In this document: positions 25,492 through 34,748 of the stretch, piece by piece | Numbering within the stretch: position 1 is the first letter of the stretch | Layout: every line of letters starts with the position of its first letter | Assembly: GCA_965276765.1 (NCBI GenBank) | Contig: OZ255627.1 | Span: 3,100,001-3,164,000, forward strand | Length of the DNA: 64,000 nt | Source: G965276765 sp965276765 | GTDB lineage: Bacteria; Actinomycetota; Acidimicrobiia; Acidimicrobiales; Palsa-688 | Direction: 5' to 3' | The notes under the pieces: model-generated | What the model was told of the DNA's origin: nothing | Database searches by the model: none | Seen by the model: the letters and a program-made list of their open reading frames with translations, nothing else | Made by a program: the position numbers and the translations under genes

Positions 25492-26778
25492 ATGGCCGGA
25501 TTCGTCGATGAGGCCCAGATTCACGTCAAGGCGGGTGATGGCGGCGCCGGCGCGGTGGCGTTTCGACGCGAGGCGCACGTGGCCAAGGGCGGTCCCGACG
25601 GTGGCGACGGCGGCCGGGGCGGCGACGTCTGGCTGGTGGCGGACCGCAACGTCGCCTCCCTGAACGGGTTCCGCGACCACCCGCACCGCCGGGCCGGGGA
25701 CGCCACCCACGGGTCCGGCAAACGCCGCCACGGCCGAGGCGGCGACGACCTCGCCGTGGCGGTGCCGGAGGGCACCGTCGTGCGGGATCTCGACGGGGGC
25801 CTGCTCGCCGATCTGGCCTCCGAGGGAGATCGGTGGCTGGCCGGCAGGGGAGGCGAGGGGGGCAAGGGGAACGCCAGATTCCTCTCCAACCGGCGGAGAG
25901 CACCGGCCTTCGCCGAGCAGGCCGAACGAGGAGAGGAGCGATGGCTCGACCTCGAGTTGAAGTTGATGGCTGACGTGGCCCTCGTCGGGTTCCCCAACGC
26001 CGGCAAGAGCACGCTCATCTCGACGATCTCGGCCGCCCGCCCCAAGATCGCCGATTACCCGTTCACGACCCTCCAGCCCCACCTCGGTGTCGTCCGCTAC
26101 GACGACAGTGAGCTGGTGGTCGCCGACATCCCCGGACTAATCGAGGGGGCCAGCGAGGGGCGCGGCCTCGGGTACCAGTTTCTCCGCCACATCGAACGCG
26201 CCAGGGTCCTCGTGGTGCTCGTCGACCTGGCTCCGACCGAGCCGCGCAGCCCGGCGGAACAGGAGCGCATCCTCGTCGACGAGCTCAGGCGGTACCGCGC
26301 CGAGCTGGCCGAACGACCCCGCCTGATCGTCGGGTCGAAGCTGGACCTGGCCGGCGCAGTCGATAGCGGGGATGCAGTCGATGGCGGGGACGCAGTCGAT
26401 GGCGGGGACGCCGCCGATCGGCCCGAGCTCGCCGTCTCTGCGCTCACCGGCGAAGGGATCCGCCCGCTCGTCGCCCAGATGGCGCAGTTGGTGGCCGAGG
26501 CGAGGGCCGCGCAGCCCCGTCCCCTCCGCTGGGTCGAGCACCGTCCCGCCGCCGAGGGGGTCCAGGTCCAACGAGACACCGACGGGGAGTGGCGGGTGGT
26601 CGGCAGGGCCGCCCTGCGGGCGGTGGCCCTTTCCGACCTGACCAACGTGGAGGCGCTCGCCTACGCCCAGGGCCGGTTGCGGCGCCTCGGCGTGGACCGG
26701 GCCCTGTCGCGTGCCGGGGCGCGCGACGGTGACAGGGTGCGGATCGGAACCTTCGAGTTCGACTACGAGCAGGAGTGA
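25492..26778 (+). CDS. obgE: Obg-family GTPase ObgE (ribosome assembly)
   Basis: A 428-residue GTPase acting in 50S assembly and stress control. The glycine-rich Obg fold (about 1-158), a GTPase domain with G1 GFPNAGKSTLI, G2/G3 YPFTTLQPHLGVV and DIPGLIEGA, and an OCT-type C-terminal domain (about 345-428) are present. The NKxD position reads SKLDL, a known variation. Just after it, three 18-bp tandem units insert AVDGGD-type residues in a surface loop. Followed 1 nt later by proB. Confidence 0.96.
   Translation: MAGFVDEAQIHVKAGDGGAGAVAFRREAHVAKGGPDGGDGGRGGDVWLVADRNVASLNGFRDHPHRRAGDATHGSGKRRHGRGGDDLAVAVPEGTVVRDLDGGLLADLASEGDRWLAGRGGEGGKGNARFLSNRRRAPAFAEQAERGEERWLDLELKLMADVALVGFPNAGKSTLISTISAARPKIADYPFTTLQPHLGVVRYDDSELVVADIPGLIEGASEGRGLGYQFLRHIERARVLVVLVDLAPTEPRSPAEQERILVDELRRYRAELAERPRLIVGSKLDLAGAVDSGDAVDGGDAVDGGDAADRPELAVSALTGEGIRPLVAQMAQLVAEARAAQPRPLRWVEHRPAAEGVQVQRDTDGEWRVVGRAALRAVALSDLTNVEALAYAQGRLRRLGVDRALSRAGARDGDRVRIGTFEFDYEQE
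26356..26409 (+). repeat. 18-bp tandem repeat, three units, inside obgE
   Basis: Units 26356-26373, 26374-26391 and 26392-26409; the last two are identical, the first differs at two positions. Keeps frame (six residues per unit). Confidence 0.85.
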
Positions 26779-26779
26779 G

Positions 26780-27877
26780 ATGGGCTCGCGTCTGATCGTG
26801 GTCAAGATCGGAACCTCGTCGATCACCGATGACAACGGGACGATCACCCCGTGGGCGATCCGCAAGTTGGCCGGTGACGTCGCCGCCCAGCGGGCCGCAG
26901 GCGACCGGGTCATCGTGGTCACGAGCGGGGCCATCGCCGCCGGCCTGCCCGTGCTCGGCCTGGCCGAGCGCCGCCCGAAGGACATGCCCACCCTCCAGGC
27001 CGTGTCCGCCGTCGGCCAGGGCCATCTGCTCGGGGAGTGGTACAGGGCCCTCGAAGAAGTGGGCTTGATCGGCGGCCAGGTCCTGCTCACCCCCAACGAC
27101 TTCATCGACCGCCGCCAGTACCTCCACGCCCGCCAGACCCTCTCGGTGCTGCTCGAACTGGGCGTCGTGCCGGTCGTCAACGAAAACGACGCCGTCGCCG
27201 ACGACGAGATCCGCTTCGGTGACAACGACCGCATCGGGGCCCTCGTCGCCCACCTGATGGCCGCCGACGTGCTGGTCCTCCTCACCGACGCGCCGGGGCT
27301 CCTCACGGCCGATCCGCGCCGCCAGACCGGCGCCTCGCTGATCGAGGAGGTCGCCGAGGTGGACGCCGAGCTCGAGTCGCTCGCCGGTGGCGCCGGGTCG
27401 CGGGGGAGTGGCGGCATGGCGTCGAAGCTGGCGGCGGCCAAGATGGCGGCCTGGTCGGGGGTGCGGGCCGTCATCGCCGACGCCGCCAGGCCCGACGTGA
27501 TCGGCGACGCGGTCGACGGTGTCTCCGGGGTGGGGACCGTCGTCGTGGCTCGGGAGCGCCGGCTGGCGGCGCGCAAGCTGTGGATCGCCTTCGCGGTGGC
27601 GACGCAGGGGACGGTCGTCGTCGACGAAGGGGCGCGCGCCGCTCTGACCGGCACCGGCGTCTCGTTGCTGCCCGCCGGCGTCGTCGCCGTGCGGGGGCAA
27701 TTCGACAGTGACGACGCCGTCGGCATCGCCGGGCCCGACGGGGCCATCTTCGCCAAGGGACTCGTTCGCCATCCGGCCGCCCAGCTCGAGCGTCTCATCG
27801 GCCGGAGGACCTCCCAGCTGCCCGACGGTCTCTCCCACGAAGTCGTGCACCGCGATGACCTGGTGATCCTGCCGTGA
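26780..27877 (+). CDS. proB: Glutamate 5-kinase
   Basis: A 365-residue enzyme for the first step of proline synthesis (glutamate to glutamyl 5-phosphate). Amino-acid-kinase domain from VVKIGTSSITDD and VVTSGAIAAG to FGDNDRIGALVAHLMAADVLVLLTDAPGL, with GSGGMASKLAAAKMA, then a PUA domain (about 275-365). ATG at 26780 lies 1 nt after obgE. Its stop overlaps the next gene (GTGAGA). The next pathway gene, proA, is about 3 kb downstream rather than adjacent. Confidence 0.95.
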   Translation: MGSRLIVVKIGTSSITDDNGTITPWAIRKLAGDVAAQRAAGDRVIVVTSGAIAAGLPVLGLAERRPKDMPTLQAVSAVGQGHLLGEWYRALEEVGLIGGQVLLTPNDFIDRRQYLHARQTLSVLLELGVVPVVNENDAVADDEIRFGDNDRIGALVAHLMAADVLVLLTDAPGLLTADPRRQTGASLIEEVAEVDAELESLAGGAGSRGSGGMASKLAAAKMAAWSGVRAVIADAARPDVIGDAVDGVSGVGTVVVARERRLAARKLWIAFAVATQGTVVVDEGARAALTGTGVSLLPAGVVAVRGQFDSDDAVGIAGPDGAIFAKGLVRHPAAQLERLIGRRTSQLPDGLSHEVVHRDDLVILP

Positions 27878-28668
27878 GACGCCCCACCGTCGGCCAGAGG
27901 GGTCGGCGCCGCCCCGGGTGGCATCGAGTCGGGTGGCGCCGTGTGATCGCCGGCGGTGCCATCGTGGCCGCCGCGGTGACCCTCGCCGGCTGCGGGGGGA
28001 TCGTCGGCTCCATCGTGACGACCCAGCAGGACATCCGCTCGGCCGGGTTCTCTTCGGCGAGCGTCGGCCTGGCCGACAACGACACCAACGTGATGGTCAC
28101 CGCCGGTACCAGCTCGGCTCCGACGCCGGCCGACGCCCGAGAGATCGCCGGGATCGTCTGGCACGACCTGCACGTCCGCTTCGGCGAGCTCAGGGTCGAC
28201 CTGCACGGCGGCGCGGCGACCTCGTCGTTTGTGTTCCCCTTCGCCACGCTGCAACGCACCTTCGGCTCGCGGAGCCCCGCCGACAACTCCACCACGCTGC
28301 GCCAGAGCCTCGTCCACTTCGGCGTCGTCGTGATCATCGTGGTGGCGGTCGTCGTTGTCCTCGTCGTCGTCCTGATCGTCCTGCTCGTCCGGCGTCGCCG
28401 CCGGCGCCGGCGGATCGGATCGGGTGGAGCCTGGGGGACCCCGCAGGAGTATCAGGGATATCCGGGGTACCAGGCGGGGTCGTTCGATGGCGGCCGACCC
28501 GACTCGCCTCCGGGGGGACCCTGGGGTCAGGGTCAGGGTGCCCCGCAGGGGCCCTGGGGAGCGCCGGCGCCCGGTGGGCCGAGCCCTCCTTCAGGGGGCG
28601 GATCGCAGGGGCCGGGCGGAGATGCCTGGGGCCGCCCGGTCGGTGCCCCTCCCGACGACGCCGGCTGA
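27874..28668 (+). CDS. Putative lipoprotein with C-terminal membrane helix and Pro/Gly-rich tail
   Basis: A 264-residue protein of no family I recognise. Basic start, hydrophobic segment and lipobox LAGC near 36-39; a short soluble domain (about 45-145) with a PTPADAREIAGIVWHDLHVRFGELRVDL segment; a strongly hydrophobic helix (about 149-173, VVVIIVVAVVVVLVVVLIVLLV) stopped by a run of eight arginines; then about 85 residues rich in Gly, Pro and Gln (GYPGYQAG, GAPQGPWG). The layout suggests an extracytoplasmic domain with two membrane anchors and a disordered cytoplasmic tail. GTG start overlaps the proB stop. Confidence 0.6.
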   Translation: MRRPTVGQRGRRRPGWHRVGWRRVIAGGAIVAAAVTLAGCGGIVGSIVTTQQDIRSAGFSSASVGLADNDTNVMVTAGTSSAPTPADAREIAGIVWHDLHVRFGELRVDLHGGAATSSFVFPFATLQRTFGSRSPADNSTTLRQSLVHFGVVVIIVVAVVVVLVVVLIVLLVRRRRRRRRIGSGGAWGTPQEYQGYPGYQAGSFDGGRPDSPPGGPWGQGQGAPQGPWGAPAPGGPSPPSGGGSQGPGGDAWGRPVGAPPDDAG

Positions 28669-28842
28669 GCCCCAACGGGAGTCCAACCGACGAGCGCACC
28701 GGTCTGGACGTGGTCCGGGGCTCGGGGCCGGGTGCGGTCGGCGCCTGCAGGCGGAACGTCGGTGACGGCGGCGTCGGCGGCGTCGGCTAGAACGTGTCGG
28801 GCGACCGGCCGTCGGTCGTCGCAGTCGCGAAGGAGACAACCG

Positions 28843-29862
28843 GTGCAGCTTGGCATGGTCGGACTCGGTCGGATGGGCGCCAACCTGGTGCGGAGGCTCG
28901 AGCGGGCCGGCCACACCTGCGTGGTCTATGACGTCAACGCCGACGCGGTGACGCAGCTCGAAGGCGAAGGCTCGACGGGGGCGACGAGCATCGAGGAGTT
29001 CGTCTCCAAGCTCGACGCCCCGAGGGCGGCGTGGGTGATGGTACCTGCCGCCTTCACCGGCTCGACCATCGACAAGCTGGCCGCGGCGATGTCCGATGGC
29101 GACATCATCATCGACGGGGGCAACTCGTTCTACCAAGACGACATTCATCGCGCCGCCGAGCTGGCGAAGTCCGGCATCCACTTCGTCGACTGCGGCACGA
29201 GCGGCGGGGTCTTCGGACTGAACCGGGGCTACTGCCTCATGATCGGAGGCGAGCCGGAGATCGTGGACCACCTGGACCCGATCTTCAAGACCGTCGCCCC
29301 CGGCGTGGACGCCGCTCCGCGGACGGAGGGGCGCAGCGGTGAGCCGTCCCGCGCCGAGCAGGGCTACCTCCACTGCGGACCCAACGGCGCCGGTCACTTC
29401 GTCAAGATGGTCCACAACGGCATCGAGTACGGAATCATGGCCGCCTACGCCGAGGGTCTGGCCGTGCTCGACAACGCCAACATCGGCGCGACCGAGAAAA
29501 GCGGCGGGGACGCTGAGACGGCGCCGCTCGACCACCCGGAGTACTACCGCTACGACATCGACACGGCTGCGGCGGCCGAGGTGTGGCGCCGCGGGAGCGT
29601 CATCTCGTCGTGGCTTCTCGACCTCACCGCCCACGCCCTCAGCGACGACCCGACGCTTTCCTCCTTCGCCGGACGGGTCTCGGACTCGGGCGAGGGGCGC
29701 TGGACGATCAAGGCGGCCATCGACGAGGGCGTGCCCGCCCCCGTGCTCACCACCGCCCTCTTCGAGCGCTTCAGCAGCCGCGGCGACGGCGTCTTCGCCG
29801 CTCGGCTCGTTTCCGCTATGCGCAAGGAGTTCGGCGGCCACGAGGAGAAGTCGTCGTCGTAG
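28843..29862 (+). CDS. gnd: 6-phosphogluconate dehydrogenase, decarboxylating (short type)
   Basis: A 339-residue oxidoreductase that converts 6-phosphogluconate to ribulose 5-phosphate and CO2. N-terminal Rossmann motif LGMVGLGRMGANLVRRL, the IIDGGNSFYQDD motif, the substrate loop FVDCGTSGGVFGLNRGYCLMIGG and the catalytic Lys in GHFVKMVHNGIEYGIM are present. The length fits the GndA/NAD-type short family rather than the 470-residue NADP type. GTG 28843 follows an AAGGAGA ribosome site. The last codons and stop fall in a 17-bp tandem repeat. Confidence 0.9.
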   Translation: MQLGMVGLGRMGANLVRRLERAGHTCVVYDVNADAVTQLEGEGSTGATSIEEFVSKLDAPRAAWVMVPAAFTGSTIDKLAAAMSDGDIIIDGGNSFYQDDIHRAAELAKSGIHFVDCGTSGGVFGLNRGYCLMIGGEPEIVDHLDPIFKTVAPGVDAAPRTEGRSGEPSRAEQGYLHCGPNGAGHFVKMVHNGIEYGIMAAYAEGLAVLDNANIGATEKSGGDAETAPLDHPEYYRYDIDTAAAAEVWRRGSVISSWLLDLTAHALSDDPTLSSFAGRVSDSGEGRWTIKAAIDEGVPAPVLTTALFERFSSRGDGVFAARLVSAMRKEFGGHEEKSSS

Positions 29863-29903
29863 GGCCGGCGTCGTCGTAGGGGCGGCGTCGTCGTAGGGGC
29901 GGC
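29853..29903 (+). repeat. 17-bp tandem repeat at the gnd stop codon
   Basis: Three 17-bp units (gtcgtcgtagggg/ccggc): 29853-29869, 29870-29886, 29887-29903. The first contains the gnd stop TAG (29860-29862). The period is not a multiple of three. Confidence 0.85.
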
Positions 29904-29954
29904 GGATGCGGGCGGTTACCCGACAAGCCGGCGATGCCGCCCTGTCCTCACCGG

Positions 29955-30821
29955 CTAGGGCTGCTCGTCCTCTGTGGCGACCGGTTGCGCCTCCGGTGTC
30001 GCCTGCGCGGGGGCGGCGGGTGTCCCGCCCGTGAGCTCGCCCGAGCTATCGACGCCGGAACCGACGGCCTCGGGGCTCGACGAGCTATCTCCAGGCCCTG
30101 CGGTGATGCCCATCTGGGTCTTCAGCTCCTCGAGGCGGCTCTTGGCCTGCGAGCCGACCGTGGCCTGCTGTACCTCGAGCATGCGTGACTCCACCGTGGC
30201 TCCGCTCAGCTCCGACGTGCCCACCGCCTTGGCGTAGCGGGCCTCGATCTTGTCACGAACCTGGTCGAGGCTCGGCGTGTCGTGGTCGACGGTCTGGCTC
30301 AGGTCGGACATCGCCGCGTTGAGCTGTTCTTGCATCTTGGCCTGGTCGAGCTGCGACAGCAGCTTCTGGCGCTCGGCCAGCCGTTCCTGCAGAGCGACCG
30401 AATTCTGCTGGACGGCCGCCTTGGCCTGCTGGGATGCCGATGCCGTCTGGAGGCTTTCGGTCTTCAGGTCGGCGATCTGCTTCTCCGCCCCGATGAGACG
30501 GTTGGCGAACGCCTCCGCCGTCTGGTTGTACTCGGCGGCCTTGGCGGTGTCACCCTTGCCCGTGGCCTCCTGGGCCAACACGAGGGCCTGACGTGTTGAC
30601 GCATTGGTCTTCTCCAGGTCGTCCATGGCCCGGTGGAGCCGCAACTCCGTTTGCTTCTGGCGGGCGATGACGTTGGCGGCCTGCTCGACCAGGCGCCGGT
30701 GCTGGTCCTGCGCCTCGCCGATGGCCTGCTCGAGCTGGATCTTGGGGTCGGCCCGGCCCTCGAGGTTGCCCGAGAGCTTGGCCGTCAAGTACTTCCATTG
30801 GCGTTTCATGACCTTCCACAT
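29955..30821 (-). CDS. pspA: PspA/Vipp1 (ESCRT-III-like) membrane-protecting protein
   Basis: A 288-residue protein, mostly long helices and coiled coil (about 25-215: KIQLEQAIGEAQDQHRRLVEQAANVIARQ ... ), opening with an amphipathic helix (MWKVMKRQWKYLTAKL) and ending with about 60 disordered residues rich in Pro, Ser and Glu. This fits the PspA/IM30 family, which forms scaffolds on stressed membranes. It is divergent from proA, with 49 nt between the starts, and no other psp gene is near. Confidence 0.8.
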   Translation of the reverse strand: MWKVMKRQWKYLTAKLSGNLEGRADPKIQLEQAIGEAQDQHRRLVEQAANVIARQKQTELRLHRAMDDLEKTNASTRQALVLAQEATGKGDTAKAAEYNQTAEAFANRLIGAEKQIADLKTESLQTASASQQAKAAVQQNSVALQERLAERQKLLSQLDQAKMQEQLNAAMSDLSQTVDHDTPSLDQVRDKIEARYAKAVGTSELSGATVESRMLEVQQATVGSQAKSRLEELKTQMGITAGPGDSSSSPEAVGSGVDSSGELTGGTPAAPAQATPEAQPVATEDEQP

Positions 30822-30858
30822 GCGGCCAATGGTAGAACCCGGGCGGAGTTGCGCGGCG

Positions 30859-30864
30859 TAGGCT
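30859..30864 (+). promoter_or_regulatory. Probable -10 box of proA
   Basis: TAGGCT ends 6 nt before the proA ATG, leaving no leader. Confidence 0.4.
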
Positions 30865-30870
30865 GGGAAA

Positions 30871-32124
30871 ATGGCTCCGTCGGACCTGCAGAAGTTGGGT
30901 CGCCTGGCGGTCGAAGCCTCGCAGCGGCTCGCCACGGCGTCGTCGGCGAGCAAGGACGCCGCCCTCCACCTGGCCGCGGATCTCCTCGAGGCCGATGCCG
31001 CCGCGATCGTCGCGGCCAACGCCACCGACGTGGCGCGCGCCGAACGGGCCGGCACGGCGGCGACGGTCGTCGACCGCCTCCGCTTGACCCCGGGGCGTGT
31101 CGAGGCCATGGCCGGTGGGCTCAGGCAGGTCGCGTCGCTTCCCGATCCCGTGGGTGAGACCGTCGCCGGCTGGGTTCGTCCCAATGGCCTCGAGATCCGG
31201 CAGGTCCGGGTGCCCATCGGCGTCATCGGTGTGATCTACGAAAACCGTCCCAACGTGACGAGCGACGCCGCCGGTCTGTGCCTGAAGGCTGGCAACGCCA
31301 CGTTGCTGCGAGGCAGCTCGGCCGCCATCGACTCCAACCGGGCCGTCGCCGGGATCCTCCGCCAGGCGTGCGAAAAGGCCGGGCTGCCGGGGGATGCCGT
31401 GACGCTGGTCGACGACACGACCAGGGAGTCGGCCGTCGAGTTCATGCGCCTCCGAGGCGTCATCGACTGCCTGATCCCGCGCGGCGGCCCTTCGCTCGTC
31501 GCCGCCGTCGTCGACCACGCCACCGTGCCGTACGTCCTCGACGGCGCCGGCAACTGCCATGTTTACGTCGATGCCTCCGCTGACATGGACATGGCCGTGG
31601 CCATCGTCGCCAACGGCAAGACGCAGCGGCCGAGCGTCTGCAATGCCACCGAGTCGATCGTGGTGCACCGCGACATCGCGGGGAAATTCCTCCCCGTCCT
31701 CGCCGCCGCCATCGAGGGGGTCGCGCTGGTCGGCGACGACGAGGCGCGGCGCATCCTCGGCGGTCAACGGCTTCGGCCCGCCACCGAGGACGACTGGGCC
31801 ACGGAATACCTCGACCTTCGCTTGAGCGTGAGGGTTGTGGGTGACGTCGGGGAGGCCATCGACCACATCCGCCGCTACGGCACGGGGCACACCGAGGCCG
31901 TCGTCACCGGTGACGTCGGCGTGGCTCGCCGGTTCCAGAGGGAGGTCGATGCCGCCGCCGTGGTCGTCAATGCATCCACCCGCTTCACCGACGGCGAGGA
32001 ATACGGTTTCGGCGCCGAAATCGGCATAAGCACCCAGAAGCTGCACGCCAGAGGTCCGATGGGCCTGGCGGCGCTGACGACGACCAAGTATCTCGTCGAG
32101 GGGACGGGCCAGGTCAGGGTGTGA
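30871..32124 (+). CDS. proA: Glutamate-5-semialdehyde dehydrogenase (gamma-glutamyl phosphate reductase)
   Basis: A 417-residue NADPH enzyme for the second proline step. ALDH-fold motifs GVIGVIYENRPNVTSDAAGLCLKAGNATLLRGSSAAIDSN, IDCLIPRGGPSLVAAV, YVLDGAGNCHVYVD and the active-site cysteine in RPSVCNATES are present; the C-terminal NASTRFTDGEEYGFGAEIGISTQKLHARGPMGL is standard. Length normal. Separated from proB by three genes. Confidence 0.96.
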   Translation: MAPSDLQKLGRLAVEASQRLATASSASKDAALHLAADLLEADAAAIVAANATDVARAERAGTAATVVDRLRLTPGRVEAMAGGLRQVASLPDPVGETVAGWVRPNGLEIRQVRVPIGVIGVIYENRPNVTSDAAGLCLKAGNATLLRGSSAAIDSNRAVAGILRQACEKAGLPGDAVTLVDDTTRESAVEFMRLRGVIDCLIPRGGPSLVAAVVDHATVPYVLDGAGNCHVYVDASADMDMAVAIVANGKTQRPSVCNATESIVVHRDIAGKFLPVLAAAIEGVALVGDDEARRILGGQRLRPATEDDWATEYLDLRLSVRVVGDVGEAIDHIRRYGTGHTEAVVTGDVGVARRFQREVDAAAVVVNASTRFTDGEEYGFGAEIGISTQKLHARGPMGLAALTTTKYLVEGTGQVRV

Positions 32125-32238
32125 CCGGGCGGGACGAGGGGACTCGCCGGTAGCATCGGGAGGTCCCCCACGTTGTTCGAGCGATGCGGGCCCGCCGGCG
32201 TGGCCGGGCCCGGGAGCTCGAAAGGAAGGAACGGCCCC

Positions 32239-33135
32239 GTGACCGACGTCGTACCCCCTCGCTTCGAAACGCCGGCGCAGGTGCGCGACGGTCTGCAGCG
32301 AGTGGAGTACCTCGCCGACGATGGCATCGCCGGGGTCGTGTACCTGGCCGACCGGCTCGGCAAGCCGGTCCTCGTCGAGGGGCCGGCAGGGACGGGAAAG
32401 ACGCAGCTGGCCAAGTCGGTGGCCGACCTGACCGGTGCCCGTCTGATCCGGTTGCAGTGCTACGAGGGTCTCGACGAGTCCAGGGCCCTCTACGAGTGGA
32501 ACTACAAGAAGCAGCTGTTGCGCATCCAGGCCCAACGGGTCGGTGAGGCGGACGGCGAGGGCTGGGACGACATCGAGGAGGACATCTTCTCCGAGCCGTT
32601 TCTCCTGACCCGACCGCTGCTCGAGGCCATCAGGGCCGACGAGCCTGTCGTGCTGCTCGTCGACGAGGTCGATCGCGTCGAGGTCGAGACCGAGGCACTC
32701 CTCCTCGAGGTCCTCTCCGACTACCAGGTGTCGATCCCCGAGCTCGGCACGGTCAAGGCCACCCAGATTCCCCTCGTGTTCCTTACGTCCAACAACACGA
32801 GGGAGCTGTCCGAGGCGCTCAAGCGCCGTTGCCTGTTCCTCCACATCGACTATCCCGACATCGAAAGGGAAAAGGCGATCGTCCTCACCCGGGTGCCCGG
32901 CATCGGCGACGCCCTCGCCGACCAGATCGTGCGGATCGTGCGCTCCGTGCGGACCCTCGACCTCAAGAAGGCCCCCTCGGTGTCGGAGACGATCGACTGG
33001 GCCAGGACCCTCGTCCTGCTCGGGATCCACAACGTCGACGCAACCATCGCCACCGAGACCCTCCACATCCTGCTCAAGTACCAGTCCGACATCGACAAGG
33101 CGGCCAAGGACCTGGCCTCTTCGGCGCCGAGGTAG
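32239..33135 (+). CDS. MoxR-family AAA+ ATPase
   Basis: A 298-residue MoxR-type ATPase with Walker A GPAGTGKTQLAKS (about 49-61), Walker B VLLVDEVDR (about 137-145) and sensor region FLTSNNTRELSEALKRRCLF. These ATPases act as chaperones that remodel or activate metal enzymes together with a VWA-domain partner, here encoded 5 nt downstream. GTG 32239 follows an AAAGGAAGGA ribosome site. The target enzyme is not visible next to the pair. Confidence 0.88.
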   Translation: MTDVVPPRFETPAQVRDGLQRVEYLADDGIAGVVYLADRLGKPVLVEGPAGTGKTQLAKSVADLTGARLIRLQCYEGLDESRALYEWNYKKQLLRIQAQRVGEADGEGWDDIEEDIFSEPFLLTRPLLEAIRADEPVVLLVDEVDRVEVETEALLLEVLSDYQVSIPELGTVKATQIPLVFLTSNNTRELSEALKRRCLFLHIDYPDIEREKAIVLTRVPGIGDALADQIVRIVRSVRTLDLKKAPSVSETIDWARTLVLLGIHNVDATIATETLHILLKYQSDIDKAAKDLASSAPR

Positions 33136-33140
33136 CCGCG

Positions 33141-34613
33141 ATGAGCGAGGCGCCCGTCCTGCCCGCCGGCAGCTCGGCCGGGCTGCTCGAGACGGTCGCG
33201 GGGTTTGTCACCGAGCTGCGCAGCGCCGGTATCCCTGTCAGCCTCACCGAAAACCTCGACGCCGTCGAGGCCCTCCGCCACATCCCTATTGGCGACCGCC
33301 AGGCCTTCAAGTACGCCCTCGCCGCGACCATGGTCAAAAATGAGTCGCACTGGCGGGCGTTCGACACCGTCTTCGAGGTGTACTTCTCCTACCGGGGCGA
33401 CGACTACCGGCTCGGTGACAACCCCGAGGACGACAAGGCGGCCGAGCTGGTCCGAGACCTGATGGGGCAGGCGGAGGGGGACGGGCAGGGTGGTGGCGCC
33501 GAGGGGCTGTCGGCCGAGCAGCTGGCGGAGTTGCTGTATCGCTCGCTGCTCCAGGGTGACGAGGCGACCCTCGGCGCGGTGGCGAGGGCCGGTGTCACCC
33601 GCTACGCCGGCATGGAGCCAGGCCGTCCTGTCGGGGGCACCTACTACCTGTACCGTACCCTCAGGCAGTTCGACCTCGACGGCGTCCTTGGCCGGCTCAT
33701 GGAGTCGGCGTCGCAGGCCACGGGCGCCGAGCAGAGCGATCTCGAGGCTCGCCTCGAACGCGAGGAGTACCAGGGCCGCCTCGAGGTGTTCCGCCGGGAG
33801 GTCGAGGCCGAGATCCGTCGCCGGCTTGTCGCCGACCGTGGCGCCGAGGCCGTTGCCTCCTCGGTCCGCAAGCCGCTGCCCGAGGACATCGACTTCATGC
33901 ACGCCACCCGCGACGAGCTGGTGGCGCTACGCAAGGCCATCGCACCCCTCACCCGCAAGCTCGCCGTCCGCCTGGCCCGAAAGCGTCGGCATGGCCGGCG
34001 CGGGCCGCTCGACTTTCGCAGCACCGTCCGCCACTCGCTTTCCTACGGCGGGGTGCCCGCCGACCCTCAGTTCAGGTTTCCCCGCCCCTCCAAGCCCGAG
34101 ATCATGGTCGTCGCGGACATCTCGGGTTCGGTCGCCGCCTTCGCCCGCTTCACGCTGCAGATGGTCTACGCCCTGAGCTCACAGTTCAGCCGGGTGCGGT
34201 CGTTTGTGTTCATCGACGGCATCGACGAGGTGACCGATTACTTCAAGGGCAACGACGACATCTCGGCCGCTATCCACCGGATCAACACCGAGGCGGACGT
34301 GATCTGGGTGGACGGCCACTCCGACTACGGCCACGCCTTCGAGGCGTTCTGGGACCGGTGGGGCCGGGAGGTTAACACCAAGACGACGGTGCTGTTCCTC
34401 GGCGACGCCCGCAACAACTACCACGCCGCCCAGGCCTGGGTGGTCGCCGAGCTGGCCAAGCGGGCCCGCCATGTCTACTGGCTCAACCCGGAGCCCAGGT
34501 CCTATTGGGACACCGGCGACTCGATCGTCGCCCAGTACGCCGTGCACTGCGACGGCGCCTTCGAGTGCCGGAACCTCAAGCAGCTCGAGCGCTTCGTCGA
34601 ACACCTCGGCTGA
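33141..34613 (+). CDS. VWA-domain protein of the CoxE type
   Basis: A 490-residue protein with a helical N-terminal half and a C-terminal von Willebrand A domain whose MIDAS motif DISGS lies at about 327-331 (EIMVVADISGSVAAFARFTL), with later DGHSDYGHAF and FLGDARNNY. CoxE-like proteins work with a MoxR ATPase in maturing CO-dehydrogenase-type molybdoenzymes or other complexes; no such enzyme is in this window, so the client is unknown. ATG at 33141 follows the MoxR stop closely. Confidence 0.83.
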   Translation: MSEAPVLPAGSSAGLLETVAGFVTELRSAGIPVSLTENLDAVEALRHIPIGDRQAFKYALAATMVKNESHWRAFDTVFEVYFSYRGDDYRLGDNPEDDKAAELVRDLMGQAEGDGQGGGAEGLSAEQLAELLYRSLLQGDEATLGAVARAGVTRYAGMEPGRPVGGTYYLYRTLRQFDLDGVLGRLMESASQATGAEQSDLEARLEREEYQGRLEVFRREVEAEIRRRLVADRGAEAVASSVRKPLPEDIDFMHATRDELVALRKAIAPLTRKLAVRLARKRRHGRRGPLDFRSTVRHSLSYGGVPADPQFRFPRPSKPEIMVVADISGSVAAFARFTLQMVYALSSQFSRVRSFVFIDGIDEVTDYFKGNDDISAAIHRINTEADVIWVDGHSDYGHAFEAFWDRWGREVNTKTTVLFLGDARNNYHAAQAWVVAELAKRARHVYWLNPEPRSYWDTGDSIVAQYAVHCDGAFECRNLKQLERFVEHLG

Positions 34614-34687
34614 GCCGCCGAGCGGTCCTGGGGGCAGTGTCCGCCTGGGCCCAGCCGGCGATCACCCGCCCTGGGCGCAGCCGGGCC

Positions 34688-34709
34688 ATTTCTATGCCCG
34701 CCTTTTGCG
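34688..34709. repeat. Left half of a palindromic repeat interrupted by an insertion sequence
   Basis: The arm tttctatgcccgccttttgcg is complementary (with a few mismatches and one indel) to 36542-36562. Its last five bases TTGCG (34705-34709) are the target-site duplication. Confidence 0.75.
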
Positions 34710-34748
34710 GTGGGCTTTCGCACTTTTGAGGCCTCGGGTTGGTTCGGG

